37,531 nucleotides of DNA from DTU015 sp964406505 (lineage in GTDB: Bacteria; Bacillota; Sulfobacillia; Fermentithermobacillales; Fermentithermobacillaceae), in contig CAYORX010000018.1 in assembly GCA_964406505.1 (NCBI GenBank), positions 1-37,531 on the forward strand, in the 5' to 3' direction. This document shows positions 7,227 to 15,855 of the stretch, one piece after another (position 1 is the first letter of the stretch; each line of letters opens with the position of its first letter). The position numbers were made by a program, and so were the translations under genes. The notes beneath the pieces are model-generated. The model was not told the origin of the DNA. It worked only from the letters and a program-made list of their open reading frames with translations, and ran no database searches.

Positions 7227-8379
7227 ATCTTACCCTCCTCAAGCGTATATAACTTGCCCCGCACATAAGCGCCGAGAGTAAACCCAGAACCGCAATATTT
7301 ACAAAAAACCGTCTGTGGTTATCAAACACGTACAGGCTGTAGAATGCATCAGATATAAGAATGGCGGGATTTACAAAGGAAAAAAAGGGAGCCTTTTGCG
7401 CAATTATGTATTTCATATTCGGATACATAAGCCCTGCAAAAAAGCTCATAAGCATGCTTCCGCCCATAGAGATCCCTATCTTTGCGTTTTCACCTATCCG
7501 GCCTAAAGTGCCCACCAAATAACCAAAAGAAACGCCTGAAATAGAGCCGAAGAAACATGTAAGCAAAACATAGACAACTTGGTTTCCAAAATCTATCTTT
7601 AAGACAAAAGCAACATAGGCTAAAAGAATTAAAATTTCACCGTAACTCACAACAAGCGCCGCGCTTATATCAGCCAGTACAATCCCCAACTTATGGCTAG
7701 GGGCCACGTTTCGCCGGGCACCCAAAGTCGATAGATCGGATTGAATATCCTGTGCGTTCCTCAATCCCCAAAAGTTAGTGTACATACAGGCCATGGCTAT
7801 AAGGCTGTAAAAATACGTGAGCATAGTATCTGGAACCGCCCGAGAAAAAGAAATTTCATTGATGTAAGATCCGCGGCCTTCTGACACTGCTTTAATGATA
7901 TCCTTCGCAACATGAGGATTCTTACCGGCAATATCCTTAATAGTTTGCGAAAGATGGGTATACTCATCAAGTATCGCTTTAAGGATGCTTTGATAAAGGC
8001 CCTGCTCCCCGACGGTAATACCGATAAGAGGCACATCATTTTTAGCCGTTTCAGTGACTGTAATGATGCCGCACACAGCACCTGTATCAAAGAGATCTAA
8101 AGCTTCCTTGCTGCCCACAACATAAAGATCCAGCACTTGGCCTTCCCCTTCAGCCCCTAAAACACCCAGAACGTGCCTAAAGTTTTCGTTTAACCTATAA
8201 GCCTGGTTGTCAACCACAGCGGTCTTTATAGGCTGAAACCTTTCCCTTTCCGACGTACAGTGCCCAAAGGCAAAATAAAAAAGCGTAGCCAACAGTAATG
8301 GGAAGAAAAGGGTCCAAAACAGCCTTTCCTTGTCCCTTAAAAGGCATTTCAACCTATACTTAAACGTATGAAGCAGCAT
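7213..8379 (-). CDS. ABC-2 type transporter permease, Lnr/YfiM-like
   Basis: 388 residues, same architecture as its downstream partner: an N-terminal helix (LFWTLFFPLLLATLFYFAFG), an extracytoplasmic domain to about residue 180, then six helices (for example TMLTYFYSLIAMACMYTNFW and GISMGGSMLMSFFAGLMYPN). The first helix contains WTLFFPLLLATLFY, a hallmark of ABC-2 exporters of antibiotics and peptides. It lies 14 bases after the ATPase gene. Together the ATPase and two permeases would form an exporter or membrane-protection complex. The substrate cannot be told from sequence; by analogy with LnrLMN it would be a membrane-active natural product. Confidence 0.85.
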   Translation of the reverse strand: MLLHTFKYRLKCLLRDKERLFWTLFFPLLLATLFYFAFGHCTSERERFQPIKTAVVDNQAYRLNENFRHVLGVLGAEGEGQVLDLYVVGSKEALDLFDTGAVCGIITVTETAKNDVPLIGITVGEQGLYQSILKAILDEYTHLSQTIKDIAGKNPHVAKDIIKAVSEGRGSYINEISFSRAVPDTMLTYFYSLIAMACMYTNFWGLRNAQDIQSDLSTLGARRNVAPSHKLGIVLADISAALVVSYGEILILLAYVAFVLKIDFGNQVVYVLLTCFFGSISGVSFGYLVGTLGRIGENAKIGISMGGSMLMSFFAGLMYPNMKYIIAQKAPFFSFVNPAILISDAFYSLYVFDNHRRFFVNIAVLGLLSALMCGASYIRLRRVRYASL

Positions 8380-8393
8380 AAACCTTTACACCT

Positions 8394-9326
8394 CTACTCC
8401 CTAAGATGCCTGCCGGTTATCTCCAAAAACACATCATTTAGCGTAGGTTGACGGGAAAACACCCTGCTAAACCTGATATTTTGCCCTTTCAGATAGTCTA
8501 AAAGATCTACTAAATTATGGACCCCGCTGTCGTAATTTACGATCAGGCGGTTGTCTTCGTAGTCAGCCCGGATCACGCGTGGCATTTGGCGGATGAACGC
8601 AAGTTGTTCCGGCCTTATCACATAAGTTTCTACGATTATAGTTTCCCCTTGGTTTATCATGCCTTTGAGTTCATCAGATGTTCCCGAAGCCAATACCTTG
8701 CCCTTGTCCATAATTACCACCCGGGTGCAAAGCTGCTCTACTTCCTCCATATAATGAGAGGTATATACCACGGTTGTGCCTAACCGATTAAGATCGCGTA
8801 TACCTTCCAGGATTCGATTTCGGCTTTGAGGATCGACCGCAACTGTCGGCTCATCCAAAATAAGAAGTTTAGGTTTGTGGGCTATGCCGCAAGCTATGTT
8901 AAGACGCCTTAAAAGCCCTCCGGAAAGTTTTGGAGGATAAAATTCCCGAAACTCCTCAAGACCCACAAACTCTATGGCCTCATCTACAAGAACACGCCGG
9001 TTCTTAGCATCTTCTACGTAAAGTCCACAGAAATAATCAACGTTTTCGCGAACTTTAAGCTCATCGAAAACAGCCACATTTTGCATCACAACACCTATAT
9101 CACGTTTTATATCATAAGCATCGGGCCTCATAGGTTTTCCGAAGACTTCCACAGTACCTTTCTGAAAGGTGAGTAAAGCCAAGATGCAATTTATGACTGT
9201 GGTTTTGCCTGAACCGTTGGGGCCCAAAAGCCCTACAATTTCACCCTTTTTCACTTCTAAATCGAAATGATCTAGCGCTAAAAGATCCCCATACCATTTC
9301 ACAAGGTTCCGAACACAAATTAACAT
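8394..9326 (-). CDS. ABC transporter ATP-binding protein, Lnr/YfiL-like
   Basis: 310 residues from ATG 9326. Walker A GPNGSGKT is at 35-42, the Q-loop MQNVAVF at 81-87, signature LSGG at 134-137, Walker B LLILDEP at 154-160, and the H-loop in YTSHYMEEVEQ. The C-terminal 80 residues form the accessory domain of DrrA/CcmA-type ATPases (RVFSRQPTLNDVFLEITGR). An in-frame GTG exists at 9338, but AAAGGGTGG lies 8 bases before ATG 9326, which fits better. It is the first gene of the transporter operon, transcribed away from the kinase gene through a shared control region with a perfect palindrome. A decayed copy is at 22232-22806. Confidence 0.93.
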   Translation of the reverse strand: MLICVRNLVKWYGDLLALDHFDLEVKKGEIVGLLGPNGSGKTTVINCILALLTFQKGTVEVFGKPMRPDAYDIKRDIGVVMQNVAVFDELKVRENVDYFCGLYVEDAKNRRVLVDEAIEFVGLEEFREFYPPKLSGGLLRRLNIACGIAHKPKLLILDEPTVAVDPQSRNRILEGIRDLNRLGTTVVYTSHYMEEVEQLCTRVVIMDKGKVLASGTSDELKGMINQGETIIVETYVIRPEQLAFIRQMPRVIRADYEDNRLIVNYDSGVHNLVDLLDYLKGQNIRFSRVFSRQPTLNDVFLEITGRHLRE

Positions 9327-9503
9327 AAAAGCATCCACCCTTTACCCAGATCCTAAATACGTGGGCCACAACCTAATTGTACAAAACCTGTATCCCAATT
9401 AAAGTGCATTTAATAACTATTTTCCCGTGACAATTGTCACGTTGGATCTTGAAATTGATGGAAAACATGCCGTGTGATACTCTTTTTTAAAAGGAGTATT
9501 GGC
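9327..9503. promoter_or_regulatory. Divergent control region with a perfect 16-bp palindrome
   Basis: CGTGACAATTGTCACG at 9426-9441 equals its own reverse complement. It sits between the ATPase gene (left) and the kinase gene (right). Leftward, TACAAT with CTTTAA 17 bases before it could be a weak promoter. Rightward, only weak elements (TTGATG and GATACT) are seen. A palindrome at a divergent promoter pair with weak boxes suggests the binding site of the adjacent LuxR-type regulator acting as an activator. Confidence 0.6.
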
Positions 9504-10610
9504 ATGCGTAAGATAGAAGATAAACTGGTGATATTGGCTTTGTGCCTATGCTTCACCCAGGGACAGCGCGATGAAATCGCCATCGTTGGTGCATCTCTTG
9601 CTGCCGTAGCGCTAAGCGCCTTAAACGGTTATCTAGATAATAAGATTCATTTAGCTTTTACTGTATGCATCTATACAATAGCAAGTTTTCTTCTACCCTA
9701 TTTGCGCCCATTTTTGCCATTAATCCAATACGATGCATTCACCAAATACCACGAAAGCAGAAATAGGCTATGGCTTGCTTCGGGTATAACATCTGTTTTT
9801 ATCCTGTTCGGCCAAGTAGGAGGGTTAACTACCTTGATTGTATCTGCCGCCTCCTGTCTTTTATCTAAACGGACCGTATCTTTTCGGCTAAGCCTTATCC
9901 AAAAACAAAAACTCAGGACAAAAAATCACGAAATTACCGCGCTTTTAAGACAAACCCGTGAAGAACTTGCTGAAAAATACGGATACCAAATTCACTTAGC
10001 CACTTTAGATGAACGGAGCCGCATAGCCAGGGAAATACATGATCACGTAGGACACCTTTTATCAAGAGCCATCCTTCAATCCGGGGCGCTCATGATAGAA
10101 TCTTCTGCCGATGTCCATCCTCAAATTTCGACGCTTCACCATAGCTTAAGCCAAGCCATGGACCAAATTCGAAGTAGCGTCCATAACCTTCATGAGGATT
10201 CGCTCGATCTGCAAAGGGAACTTACATCCCTTGTAGAAAACTTCGCCTTTTGCCCGGCACGTTTGGATTACAAGTTAAAAACGGCCCCAACAAAAAAGAT
10301 AGCTTATTGTTTTCTCGCTGTGGTTAAAGAGGGACTAAACAACATCATAAAACATTCTAATGCCACTTTCGCTACAATAACTCTTGTTGAACACCCGGCC
10401 CTTTACCAACTGTTTCTTCAGGACAATGGGACTCAAAAAATTCGGCACCAGGACAAACAAACCTTCCAGATGGGCATGGGCCTTAAAAACATGGCTCACC
10501 GTGCCGAAACTTTAGACGGAAGTCTAACCGTTGAACATAAAGGGGGCTTTAGAATTTTTGTATCTATCCCAAAGAAACATTCATTTACCGAAAGGGAGAC
10601 AGCCGTATGA
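9504..10610 (+). CDS. Sensor histidine kinase, HisKA_3 (NarL/LiaS/DesK type)
   Basis: 368 residues from ATG 9504, chosen because AAGGAG at 9491-9496 lies 7 bases upstream (an earlier in-frame ATG at 9474 lacks a site). The N-terminal 120 residues are mostly hydrophobic with about five helices and no large extracellular loop, as in intramembrane-sensing kinases. A coiled linker leads to the HisKA_3 box LDERSRIAREIHDHVGHLLS, with the phosphorylated His at 179. The HATPase domain shows VVKEGLNNIIKHSNA (N box) and GMGLKNMAHRAE (G box). It overlaps the regulator start by ATGA. Together they should sense envelope stress or a membrane-active compound and switch on the divergent ABC transporter. A short remnant of a copy is at 22900-23070. 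Confidence 0.92.
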   Translation: MRKIEDKLVILALCLCFTQGQRDEIAIVGASLAAVALSALNGYLDNKIHLAFTVCIYTIASFLLPYLRPFLPLIQYDAFTKYHESRNRLWLASGITSVFILFGQVGGLTTLIVSAASCLLSKRTVSFRLSLIQKQKLRTKNHEITALLRQTREELAEKYGYQIHLATLDERSRIAREIHDHVGHLLSRAILQSGALMIESSADVHPQISTLHHSLSQAMDQIRSSVHNLHEDSLDLQRELTSLVENFAFCPARLDYKLKTAPTKKIAYCFLAVVKEGLNNIIKHSNATFATITLVEHPALYQLFLQDNGTQKIRHQDKQTFQMGMGLKNMAHRAETLDGSLTVEHKGGFRIFVSIPKKHSFTERETAV

Positions 10611-11239
10611 ATGTCATTATCATAGACGATGATCCTTTGGTCTGCGAATCTTTAAAAACCATCATCACATCCCACGGTTCTATAAAAGTACTTGGGATAG
10701 GCCACAATGGACACGAAGCAATAGAGTTATTCAATAGTTTTAAACCTGATGTCGTCCTTATGGACATCCGTATGGATGAAATGGATGGCCTTAAGGCTTG
10801 CCAAAATATTTTAAAACACTGCCCTGATGCTCGCATTTTGTTTCTGACTACATTTTTAGATGATGAGTATATTGTAGAAGCATTTCGCCTAGGCGCTAAA
10901 GGTTATATACTCAAACAGGATTTTGAAGGTATCGTACCAGCTATAATTGCGGTGCACACGGGTCAAAGCGTTTTCGGAGACACGGTCGTAACGAAGCTTC
11001 CGCAGCTATTTACAATCAATAAAAACACTAACTTATCTGAATTCGGCATAAATGAAAGAGAACTTCACCTTATCGAACTTGTGGCTGAAGGCCTTAACAA
11101 CAAAGAGATCGCTGAAACTATGCACCTAGGAGAAGGCACGGTTAGAAACTATCTAAGCGTCATCTTAGAAAAACTGAAGCTTCGAGACCGCACTCAACTT
11201 GCCGTTTTTTACCTTAACCGAAAACATACCAGAACTTAA
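10607..11239 (+). CDS. Response regulator, NarL/LuxR family
   Basis: 210 residues. The receiver domain has the acidic pocket DDD at 7-9, phosphoacceptor D53 in VVLMDIRMDEMDG, a T near residue 81 (LFLTTFLDD) and K near 104 (GYILKQD). The C-terminal LuxR HTH is complete: INERELHLIELVAEGLNNKE then IAETMHLGEGTVRNYLSVIL. The start ATG overlaps the kinase stop (ATGA), so they are translationally coupled. The likely target is the palindrome at 9426-9441, controlling the ABC operon and probably its own operon. This fits LnrK/YfiK-type regulators; the inducing signal is unknown. Confidence 0.94.
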   Translation: MNVIIIDDDPLVCESLKTIITSHGSIKVLGIGHNGHEAIELFNSFKPDVVLMDIRMDEMDGLKACQNILKHCPDARILFLTTFLDDEYIVEAFRLGAKGYILKQDFEGIVPAIIAVHTGQSVFGDTVVTKLPQLFTINKNTNLSEFGINERELHLIELVAEGLNNKEIAETMHLGEGTVRNYLSVILEKLKLRDRTQLAVFYLNRKHTRT

Positions 11240-11424
11240 TCAATCAAAAACGTCACACATCTTTTTCCAAATTTACTTTCTAAAGATTACATAGTGGAAA
11301 AACTTAACCAAGACATCGGAAGGCGTAAATGCGTTAAAAGAGGCTTCCTAACCCAGAATCGGTTACACGAATCCCCGGCATCTTTCCACTTGAAAGGGAT
11401 GAAGATTGGATGACCGGCCTTTTT

Positions 11425-12336
11425 GAAATGGAAACTGGCTCGAAAATCCGCTGGCTGCGTTCGGCCAATACCGCAACAATCACGATCTTTTAACCTCTAA
11501 AGAAATTAAATCTATAAGAAAAATGTACGGATTGTCGTAGCGTGCTCTTGCCAAAATTTTTAGTTAGGGATTAATTACTACCCAGCGATATGAACGAGGC
11601 TCGATTCAAAATGTAGCACATAACCAGATTTTACGTAGAACCGCTAAAGACCCGACTTTCTTTCTCAAGCAGCTACAAACCCGGAAAGGCAGTTTCTCAT
11701 CTAAGCAATGGAAACACATCCATTCCTAACTCTTACAGACATCGCAAAAGCAATCCGGCAATGTTCTTTTAATGCAATACAAGAACCGGAAATTCTTACT
11801 TGCGAAAAAGATCCTGCGTCCAGAGGCTTTTGGGATTTTCGATTTAAGTGTGTTTACCAAATAATTCTCAAATTTGCACGAAACACCTAGGGACTTTACA
11901 AGACAAAACTTGCAAAGCTACTTTTCATCGCAGATTGTGCAAATTTCCCCAATGCAACAAATCCGTGTCGGATTTTGCTTATCTTTGCCTACCCTACGGA
12001 CCCGTTCCCGATAAATACCAAACCCTGTTAGGTCTATTGGAGGAATGCGGAATCATCGAATTAATGCCGAGGGAATACGATGATTGGAGCGGTGAGATCG
12101 TTGCACCGGGTGAAAGAACTAAAAGGATACGTGAAAAGGGTATACAATCAGAACCCCTTCCTCCAAATGAAATAGACATCCTTGAGAAAGTGATCAAAAG
12201 ATACGGAAACTTGACTAGCAATGCACTTACTGAATTGTCCCACAAGGGACAGGTGTGGAAATCGCGCTGTAAAGACGAGACTATACCCTATGAAGAAGCA
12301 GGGTCTGTAAAACTCGTGCGGCAACTGTGGAAATGA
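11425..12336 (+). pseudogene. Decayed copy of the zinc-finger/HTH/DUF4065 antitoxin
   Basis: From about 11425 (TTTTGAAATGGAA) the DNA aligns with 4415-5314 almost continuously. In-frame stops have appeared: TAG at the codon corresponding to Q of SQRAL, TAG in place of the W of LGWG, TAA in place of R150, and TAG in place of Q204 in the KKTQG segment. A frameshift occurs near 11940, after which the frame is open again (about 11980-12336) with YGPVPDKYQTLLGLLEECGI and an end EEAGSVKLVRQLWK, nearly identical to the intact gene's end. The zinc-finger part is not recognisable upstream, and no toxin gene precedes it. The C-terminal DUF4065 part could still be made as a fragment only if a new start were used. 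Confidence 0.88.
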
Positions 12337-12549
12337 ATATAAAATGAGCGATAACACAAGTTGCTGCAAGGTTCTTCAAAAAAGCAAGGCGCGAGCAAAA
12401 ATTTTGGTTCCCGCTTCCACTGTTGCGTTGCATTAGGGAGCCGCATCCGCCGCTACATGTTCAATTTTATGTAGGCTGAATCCCACCCAAAACCCATGTT
12501 AACCCCCCTAGGGAAAGATAGAAATTTCCAGTTAGGTAAATCTACAACT

Positions 12550-12940
12550 TCAAACATCACTGAAAAGATCTTTTAAATTCTCTTTCAAATCCCCCAACAT
12601 AAAGAACGGACGACACTTTCTCTTTCATAAGTTCCGTAAAATTCAATCTTTCTGTTCTTGAATCGGTAAACCATAATGCTTTTTTTGCTAAGGATCAACA
12701 ATCCAGTATTCCTCAACGCCTGAAAGCATGTCCGTATTGAGTTTAGTGGTCATGTCTTTAGAACGAGTGCTATTCGATAGGACTTCCAACGCCAAAGATG
12801 GAGTACAAGTATAACGATCGTCTTCTGTGGTGCATTCTTACAGTTCGCAAAGAACCATAAGAACAGGTTGACATACATCGGGCACCAGATCATCTTCTTT
12901 CCGAAAATGCACATCAAAAGGAGCAAAAAACCTTTTTCAC
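12550..12940 (-). pseudogene. Uma2-family (DUF820) nuclease remnant
   Basis: Reverse-strand reading gives APFDVHFRKEDDLVPDVCQP, then after an in-frame stop PSLALEVLSNSTRSKDMTTK and LSGVEEYWIVDP. These are the classic Uma2 motifs (P-D-x-V, P-L-x-EhLSxSTR-x-D, G-V-EYWIVDP) of a PD-(D/E)XK nuclease-like fold. After IVDP comes a TAG and a frameshift; then VYRFKNRKIEFYGTYE in another frame, and finally LKENLKDLFSDV. At least two stops and two shifts, so it is dead. The 5' end is not clear. Confidence 0.75.
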
Positions 12941-13022
12941 CGCTCGAAACTAACCCGGCTTAACAGCCTCCACTGCGTAAGACTCATCCCCTAAACACCA
13001 GGGAATCTGTCCCTGCTTTTGT

Positions 13023-13544
13023 ACTCATGCTGCGTTCTTTGGACACATTAAGGGAGATTGTCATTTAAAGGTTTACGATAATGCCAAGATTTTGGTCAAA
13101 AGATTTGTTGGTCCGCCGGAAAAAGAACCCACCGAAGCATTGCTAAAATTGTCTTTCGGCCGCCGGAATAAATTTGAAACGCCGGAAGAAGTACAACAAT
13201 ATTTATAATCAATATGTAATCGGGTGAACGGATTAAAGCAGATTGATAAGAGTAAATTTGCTTTTGACATATTAGAAGAAAAACGACCGCATCTATTACC
13301 GTATCTCCCCAAATATGATATTGCAAGGATTACTGAATTAGGAGCGGACAAGTATTCAACCATCTATGTCGATGCATGCCGTTACCCGATACCCGATCAG
13401 TATGCTGGAGAATTCATATCGGCTAAAGGAAAAGCAACAATGGCTAAAAGAACAAGAATGACGACGCCATTCCGGCTTTTGCTGGGGGATTTTTCAATTA
13501 AAACATGGGAGTGCGGACACGTTTCAATTGACAAATACAAGTGA
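13023..13544 (+). pseudogene. istA: IS21-family IstA transposase remnant
   Basis: One forward frame gives AFFGHIKGDCHLKVYDNAKI then LVKRFVGPPEKEPTEALL, matching the G-x-P-x-x-hhYDN-K part of the IstA (DDE) integrase core. After a TAA at 13206 the same frame continues with RPHLLPYLPKYDIARITELG and CRYPIPDQYAGEF, the C-terminal beta-barrel region of IstA that ends in a RYSVP-like motif. The middle part is short, so a deletion is likely as well. No istB follows and no terminal repeats were found. It marks an old IS21-type insertion. Confidence 0.7.
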
Positions 13545-13877
13545 CTTTGAGGGAAACCTTTAATACACAACCTGTCTTTATTCCTCAGATTTCATGGAGT
13601 TTTACGGCACTTGTACTGCAATGAAAACATCACTGGTGAAACAGTGACTAAACAATGTGTGAAGCCGTTTCACCCAAGTAACAATCCTGCTCTCTCTTTA
13701 GGACATCAGACAAAATGGGATAAACGAATAAAACCAATTGTGGCAGCGGTTTTTTAAAAGGCAAGAAATAAGCGGAAATCCCCGACTTCCACTTCCCCAC
13801 TTACGCAAAAGGCTATTCGGCCACCTTTAGCGAAGTATTCTTTATGATGACAGTTCCAACATCTAGGAGTGAAACCA
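13545..13877. other. Intergenic region, no gene seen
   Basis: 333 bases between the IstA remnant and the methyltransferase. All frames are broken by frequent stops. I see no IstB and no clear inverted repeat. TAGGAG at 13864-13869 is the ribosome site of the next gene. Confidence 0.5.
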
Positions 13878-14540
13878 ATGGCGATCTTTGACCAAGATGC
13901 ATCTGATTACGATTCTTGGTATAAAACCAAGCTAGGTAAATTTGTGGACACAGTTGAAACTAATTTAGCTTTTGATATGCTCAAACCGCAAAAAGGACAA
14001 AGAATACTCGATGCAGGCTGTGGAACTGGCAACTTCAGTTTAAAACTCGCCCGTAAAGGTTGCATCGTCACAGGAATCGACGTATCGCAAAACATGTTAA
14101 ATATCGCGAAAATGAAAGCAGAAAATGATCAAATCAAAATAGACTTCCACAAAATGGACATGCATGAATTAACCTTCCCAGATGAATATTTCCATAGTGC
14201 GATATCTATCACCGCGTTTGAATTCCTTCATTCGCCTAAAAAAGCACTGAACGAACTCTTCCGCGTAGTTAAAAAGGGCGGAAACATTTTGATAGGCACC
14301 ATAAATCGCGACAGCAAGTGGGGAAAAGCATATTCGAGCCAAAAACAAAGTGTATACAGACACGCATCGTTTAAAACCATCGAATGCATGAAAAACCTAA
14401 GAAAAGATAAATTAGTTGATATACGCCAATGCTTGTTTATTCCCCCCGATACCCACGAAAAATATCTGGGCTTAGACTTAGAAAAACAGTTAGCATTTAA
14501 AGAAAGAGGTGGTTTCATATGTGCACTGTGGAAGAAATGA
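13878..14540 (+). CDS. Class I SAM-dependent methyltransferase
   Basis: 220 residues from ATG 13878; AGGAG at 13865-13869 lies 8 bases upstream, which is preferred over the in-frame GTG 13869. Motif I ILDAGCGTGNFSLKLA, post-I acidic VTGIDVSQNML, a motif II-like region AISITAFEFLHSPKKAL and LFRVVKKGGNILIGTINRDS (motif III) define the UbiE/Methyltransf_11 fold. The substrate is unknown. The gene overlaps the start of the thiamine-binding protein gene and probably shares its transcript, so a link with thiamine-type compounds is possible but unproven. The C-terminal third is family-specific and not recognised. Confidence 0.88.
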   Translation: MAIFDQDASDYDSWYKTKLGKFVDTVETNLAFDMLKPQKGQRILDAGCGTGNFSLKLARKGCIVTGIDVSQNMLNIAKMKAENDQIKIDFHKMDMHELTFPDEYFHSAISITAFEFLHSPKKALNELFRVVKKGGNILIGTINRDSKWGKAYSSQKQSVYRHASFKTIECMKNLRKDKLVDIRQCLFIPPDTHEKYLGLDLEKQLAFKERGGFICALWKK

Positions 14541-14773
14541 TCAGCTGCCAATTATGTTTTTATCCCCTGGCAAAACAAAGTTATGACGATGACATAAAAA
14601 AAGTATTGGAAATAATAAGAGATTCAGGGCTAAAACACCAAACAGGTATAATGTCTACGGTGATCCAAGGCGATCAAAAACGTATATTTGCTTTGCTACA
14701 AAAGATTTTTTCAACCATGGCACCAATATGCGGCTTTGTAATGGACGTCAAAATCTCTAACGTTTGCGGTTAA
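14519..14773 (+). CDS. YKOF/MTH1187-family thiamine-binding protein
   Basis: 84 residues, the usual size for a one-domain member of this family. MISCQLCFYPLAKQSYDDDI, SGLKHQTGIMSTVIQGDQ and MDVKISNVCG follow the family pattern (SCQ-S-YPL, G-h-ST-h-G, ISN-C). Members bind thiamine or its pyrimidine part in the cytoplasm. ATG 14519 has a ribosome site AGAGGTGG 6 bases upstream, inside the methyltransferase gene; ATG 14537, which makes an ATGA overlap with the methyltransferase stop, is the alternative and gives the more usual N-terminus. TenA lies convergent just downstream, which supports a thiamine-salvage context. Confidence 0.85.
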   Translation: MCTVEEMISCQLCFYPLAKQSYDDDIKKVLEIIRDSGLKHQTGIMSTVIQGDQKRIFALLQKIFSTMAPICGFVMDVKISNVCG

Positions 14774-14811
14774 ATATCTCGTAGCAACACAGCACCGGCA
14801 AATAGCCTTGA

Positions 14812-14871
14812 TGCAAATTACTGCAAATTAATGCGAATTAATGCAAGTTAATGCAATTTGATGCAATTAGA
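14812..14871. repeat. Six tandem 10-bp repeats, consensus TGCAAATTAA
   Basis: The units TGCAAATTAC, TGCAAATTAA, TGCGAATTAA, TGCAAGTTAA, TGCAATTTGA and TGCAATTAGA follow without gaps, each with 0-3 changes. The 10-bp period is close to one helical turn, so the short A/T tracts face the same side and may bend the DNA. It lies between two convergent 3' ends (thiamine-binding protein and tenA). Confidence 0.85.
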
Positions 14872-14972
14872 ATATCTTTGATAAAAACGTTTTTGCCGAA
14901 CATAGTTACCTGTGCCTTTTAGCCCTTTCTCAATCATTTCACAAAACTTGACTAACTCTCCAGGCACTTACT

Positions 14973-15602
14973 CTATCTATCAAACCCTTTACTCTTGTAT
15001 GCCGCATCAAAAAAATCATACTCTAATTCCATGGCACGCCTGTAAAACCCCTCGAGCTTTTTGATATCCTTTCCATAATCATTTACAAGTAACTCTAACT
15101 TTTTAGTATCGCTTTTAAATTCCTGCGACGAATACGTTTTAATCCAATCTTCATACGGTGTGTTTGGGTTAAAATCTTCTGCAAGTTTTGTACCTAAATA
15201 CGCATACAATATGCTGCATGGTAAAGTAGCAGCAGCTATAGAACCTATATCCTCAAAAGCGGCTACTCTTCCCAAAAAATCAGTATAATTTAACGTAGCC
15301 TTGGCGGGAGATACTTCTAACGGAAACCCCCACTTCTTAGAAAAACTATCGTGCAATTTTAATTCATTGAAAGTTCCATCAACCAAATCTTTAAACAGTT
15401 CCATGCTCCGCCTATCTTTGCCTTTCGCTATGCCAAGAGCAAAAGCACGCACATAAGAAGTAAGATAAAAAGCGTCCTGTGACATATAGTAAACGAACTT
15501 CTCCCTTTCTAACTCACCTGAACCTATGCCCTGCACAAAAGGATGTTCTTCACACAATTTAACGATATCCATGTTTTTTTCAAATAGCTTATTGGACAAC
15601 AT
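14973..15602 (-). CDS. tenA: TenA-family aminopyrimidine aminohydrolase (thiaminase II)
   Basis: 209 residues, close to the length of Bacillus TenA. Conserved residues are visible: D43 in YYMSQDAFYLTSYVRAFA, C129 in AAATLPCSILYAYLG (the nucleophile equivalent to Bacillus Cys135), and E194 in ELEYDFFDAAY (equivalent to Glu205). TenA salvages thiamine by hydrolysing aminopyrimidines from degraded thiamine to HMP. AAGGAG lies 9 bases before ATG 15602. The long leader carries a TPP riboswitch and an intrinsic terminator, so expression should fall when TPP is plentiful. All key residues are present, so it should be active. Confidence 0.96.
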   Translation of the reverse strand: MLSNKLFEKNMDIVKLCEEHPFVQGIGSGELEREKFVYYMSQDAFYLTSYVRAFALGIAKGKDRRSMELFKDLVDGTFNELKLHDSFSKKWGFPLEVSPAKATLNYTDFLGRVAAFEDIGSIAAATLPCSILYAYLGTKLAEDFNPNTPYEDWIKTYSSQEFKSDTKKLELLVNDYGKDIKKLEGFYRRAMELEYDFFDAAYKSKGFDR

Positions 15603-15654
15603 ATTTTGTCACTCCTTAAATTTAAATTGCATGCTTCCAGACTAAAACCGCACA

Positions 15655-15684
15655 TAAAAATAGCCCCCTTGCAAGGAAGGGAGC
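15655..15684 (-). terminator. Riboswitch-linked intrinsic terminator
   Basis: On the reverse strand GCTCCCTT-CCTTGC-AAGGGGGC forms an 8-bp stem with a 6-base loop (15663-15684), followed by TATTTTT. It lies between the TPP aptamer and tenA, so it is the expression platform. Confidence 0.85.
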
Positions 15685-15707
15685 GACTTTTATCCAACAT
15701 CGTTCCG

Positions 15708-15799
15708 CTTCCCTACGCTGGTATTATCCAGATCAGGTTCCGGGGTCAAGGGATAACCTCCCTTATCTCAGCCCCTGATTAGGGGCTCCCCCAGGGAAA
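15708..15799 (-). ncRNA. TPP riboswitch (THI element) aptamer
   Basis: The reverse strand shows the THI-box blocks in order: GGGGAGCCC, GGGCTGAGATAAGGG, GACCCCGGAACCTGATCTGG, then ATAATACCAGCGTAGGGAAG. CTGAGA binds the pyrimidine side and the ACCTGATCTGG...GCGTAGGGAA part forms the pyrophosphate side. P1 pairs TTTCCCT (15793-15799) with AGGGAA. It controls tenA through the terminator at 15655-15684. Confidence 0.97.
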
Positions 15800-15825
15800 C
15801 AATCTTCAACCATTATGATTCTCTT

Positions 15826-15855
15826 TAAATACAAAATCACCTGCTTTTCTTGCAA
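15826..15855 (-). promoter_or_regulatory. Probable promoter of the tenA transcript
   Basis: On the reverse strand TTGCAA (15850-15855) and TATTTA (15826-15831) are separated by 18 bases, with a TG just before the -10. Transcription would start near 15820, about 20 bases before the riboswitch. Confidence 0.45.

Noticed and set aside
12550..13544. Uma2 and IstA remnants as functional genes
   Set aside because: Both have in-frame stops, the Uma2 remnant also frameshifts, and both lack intact ends.
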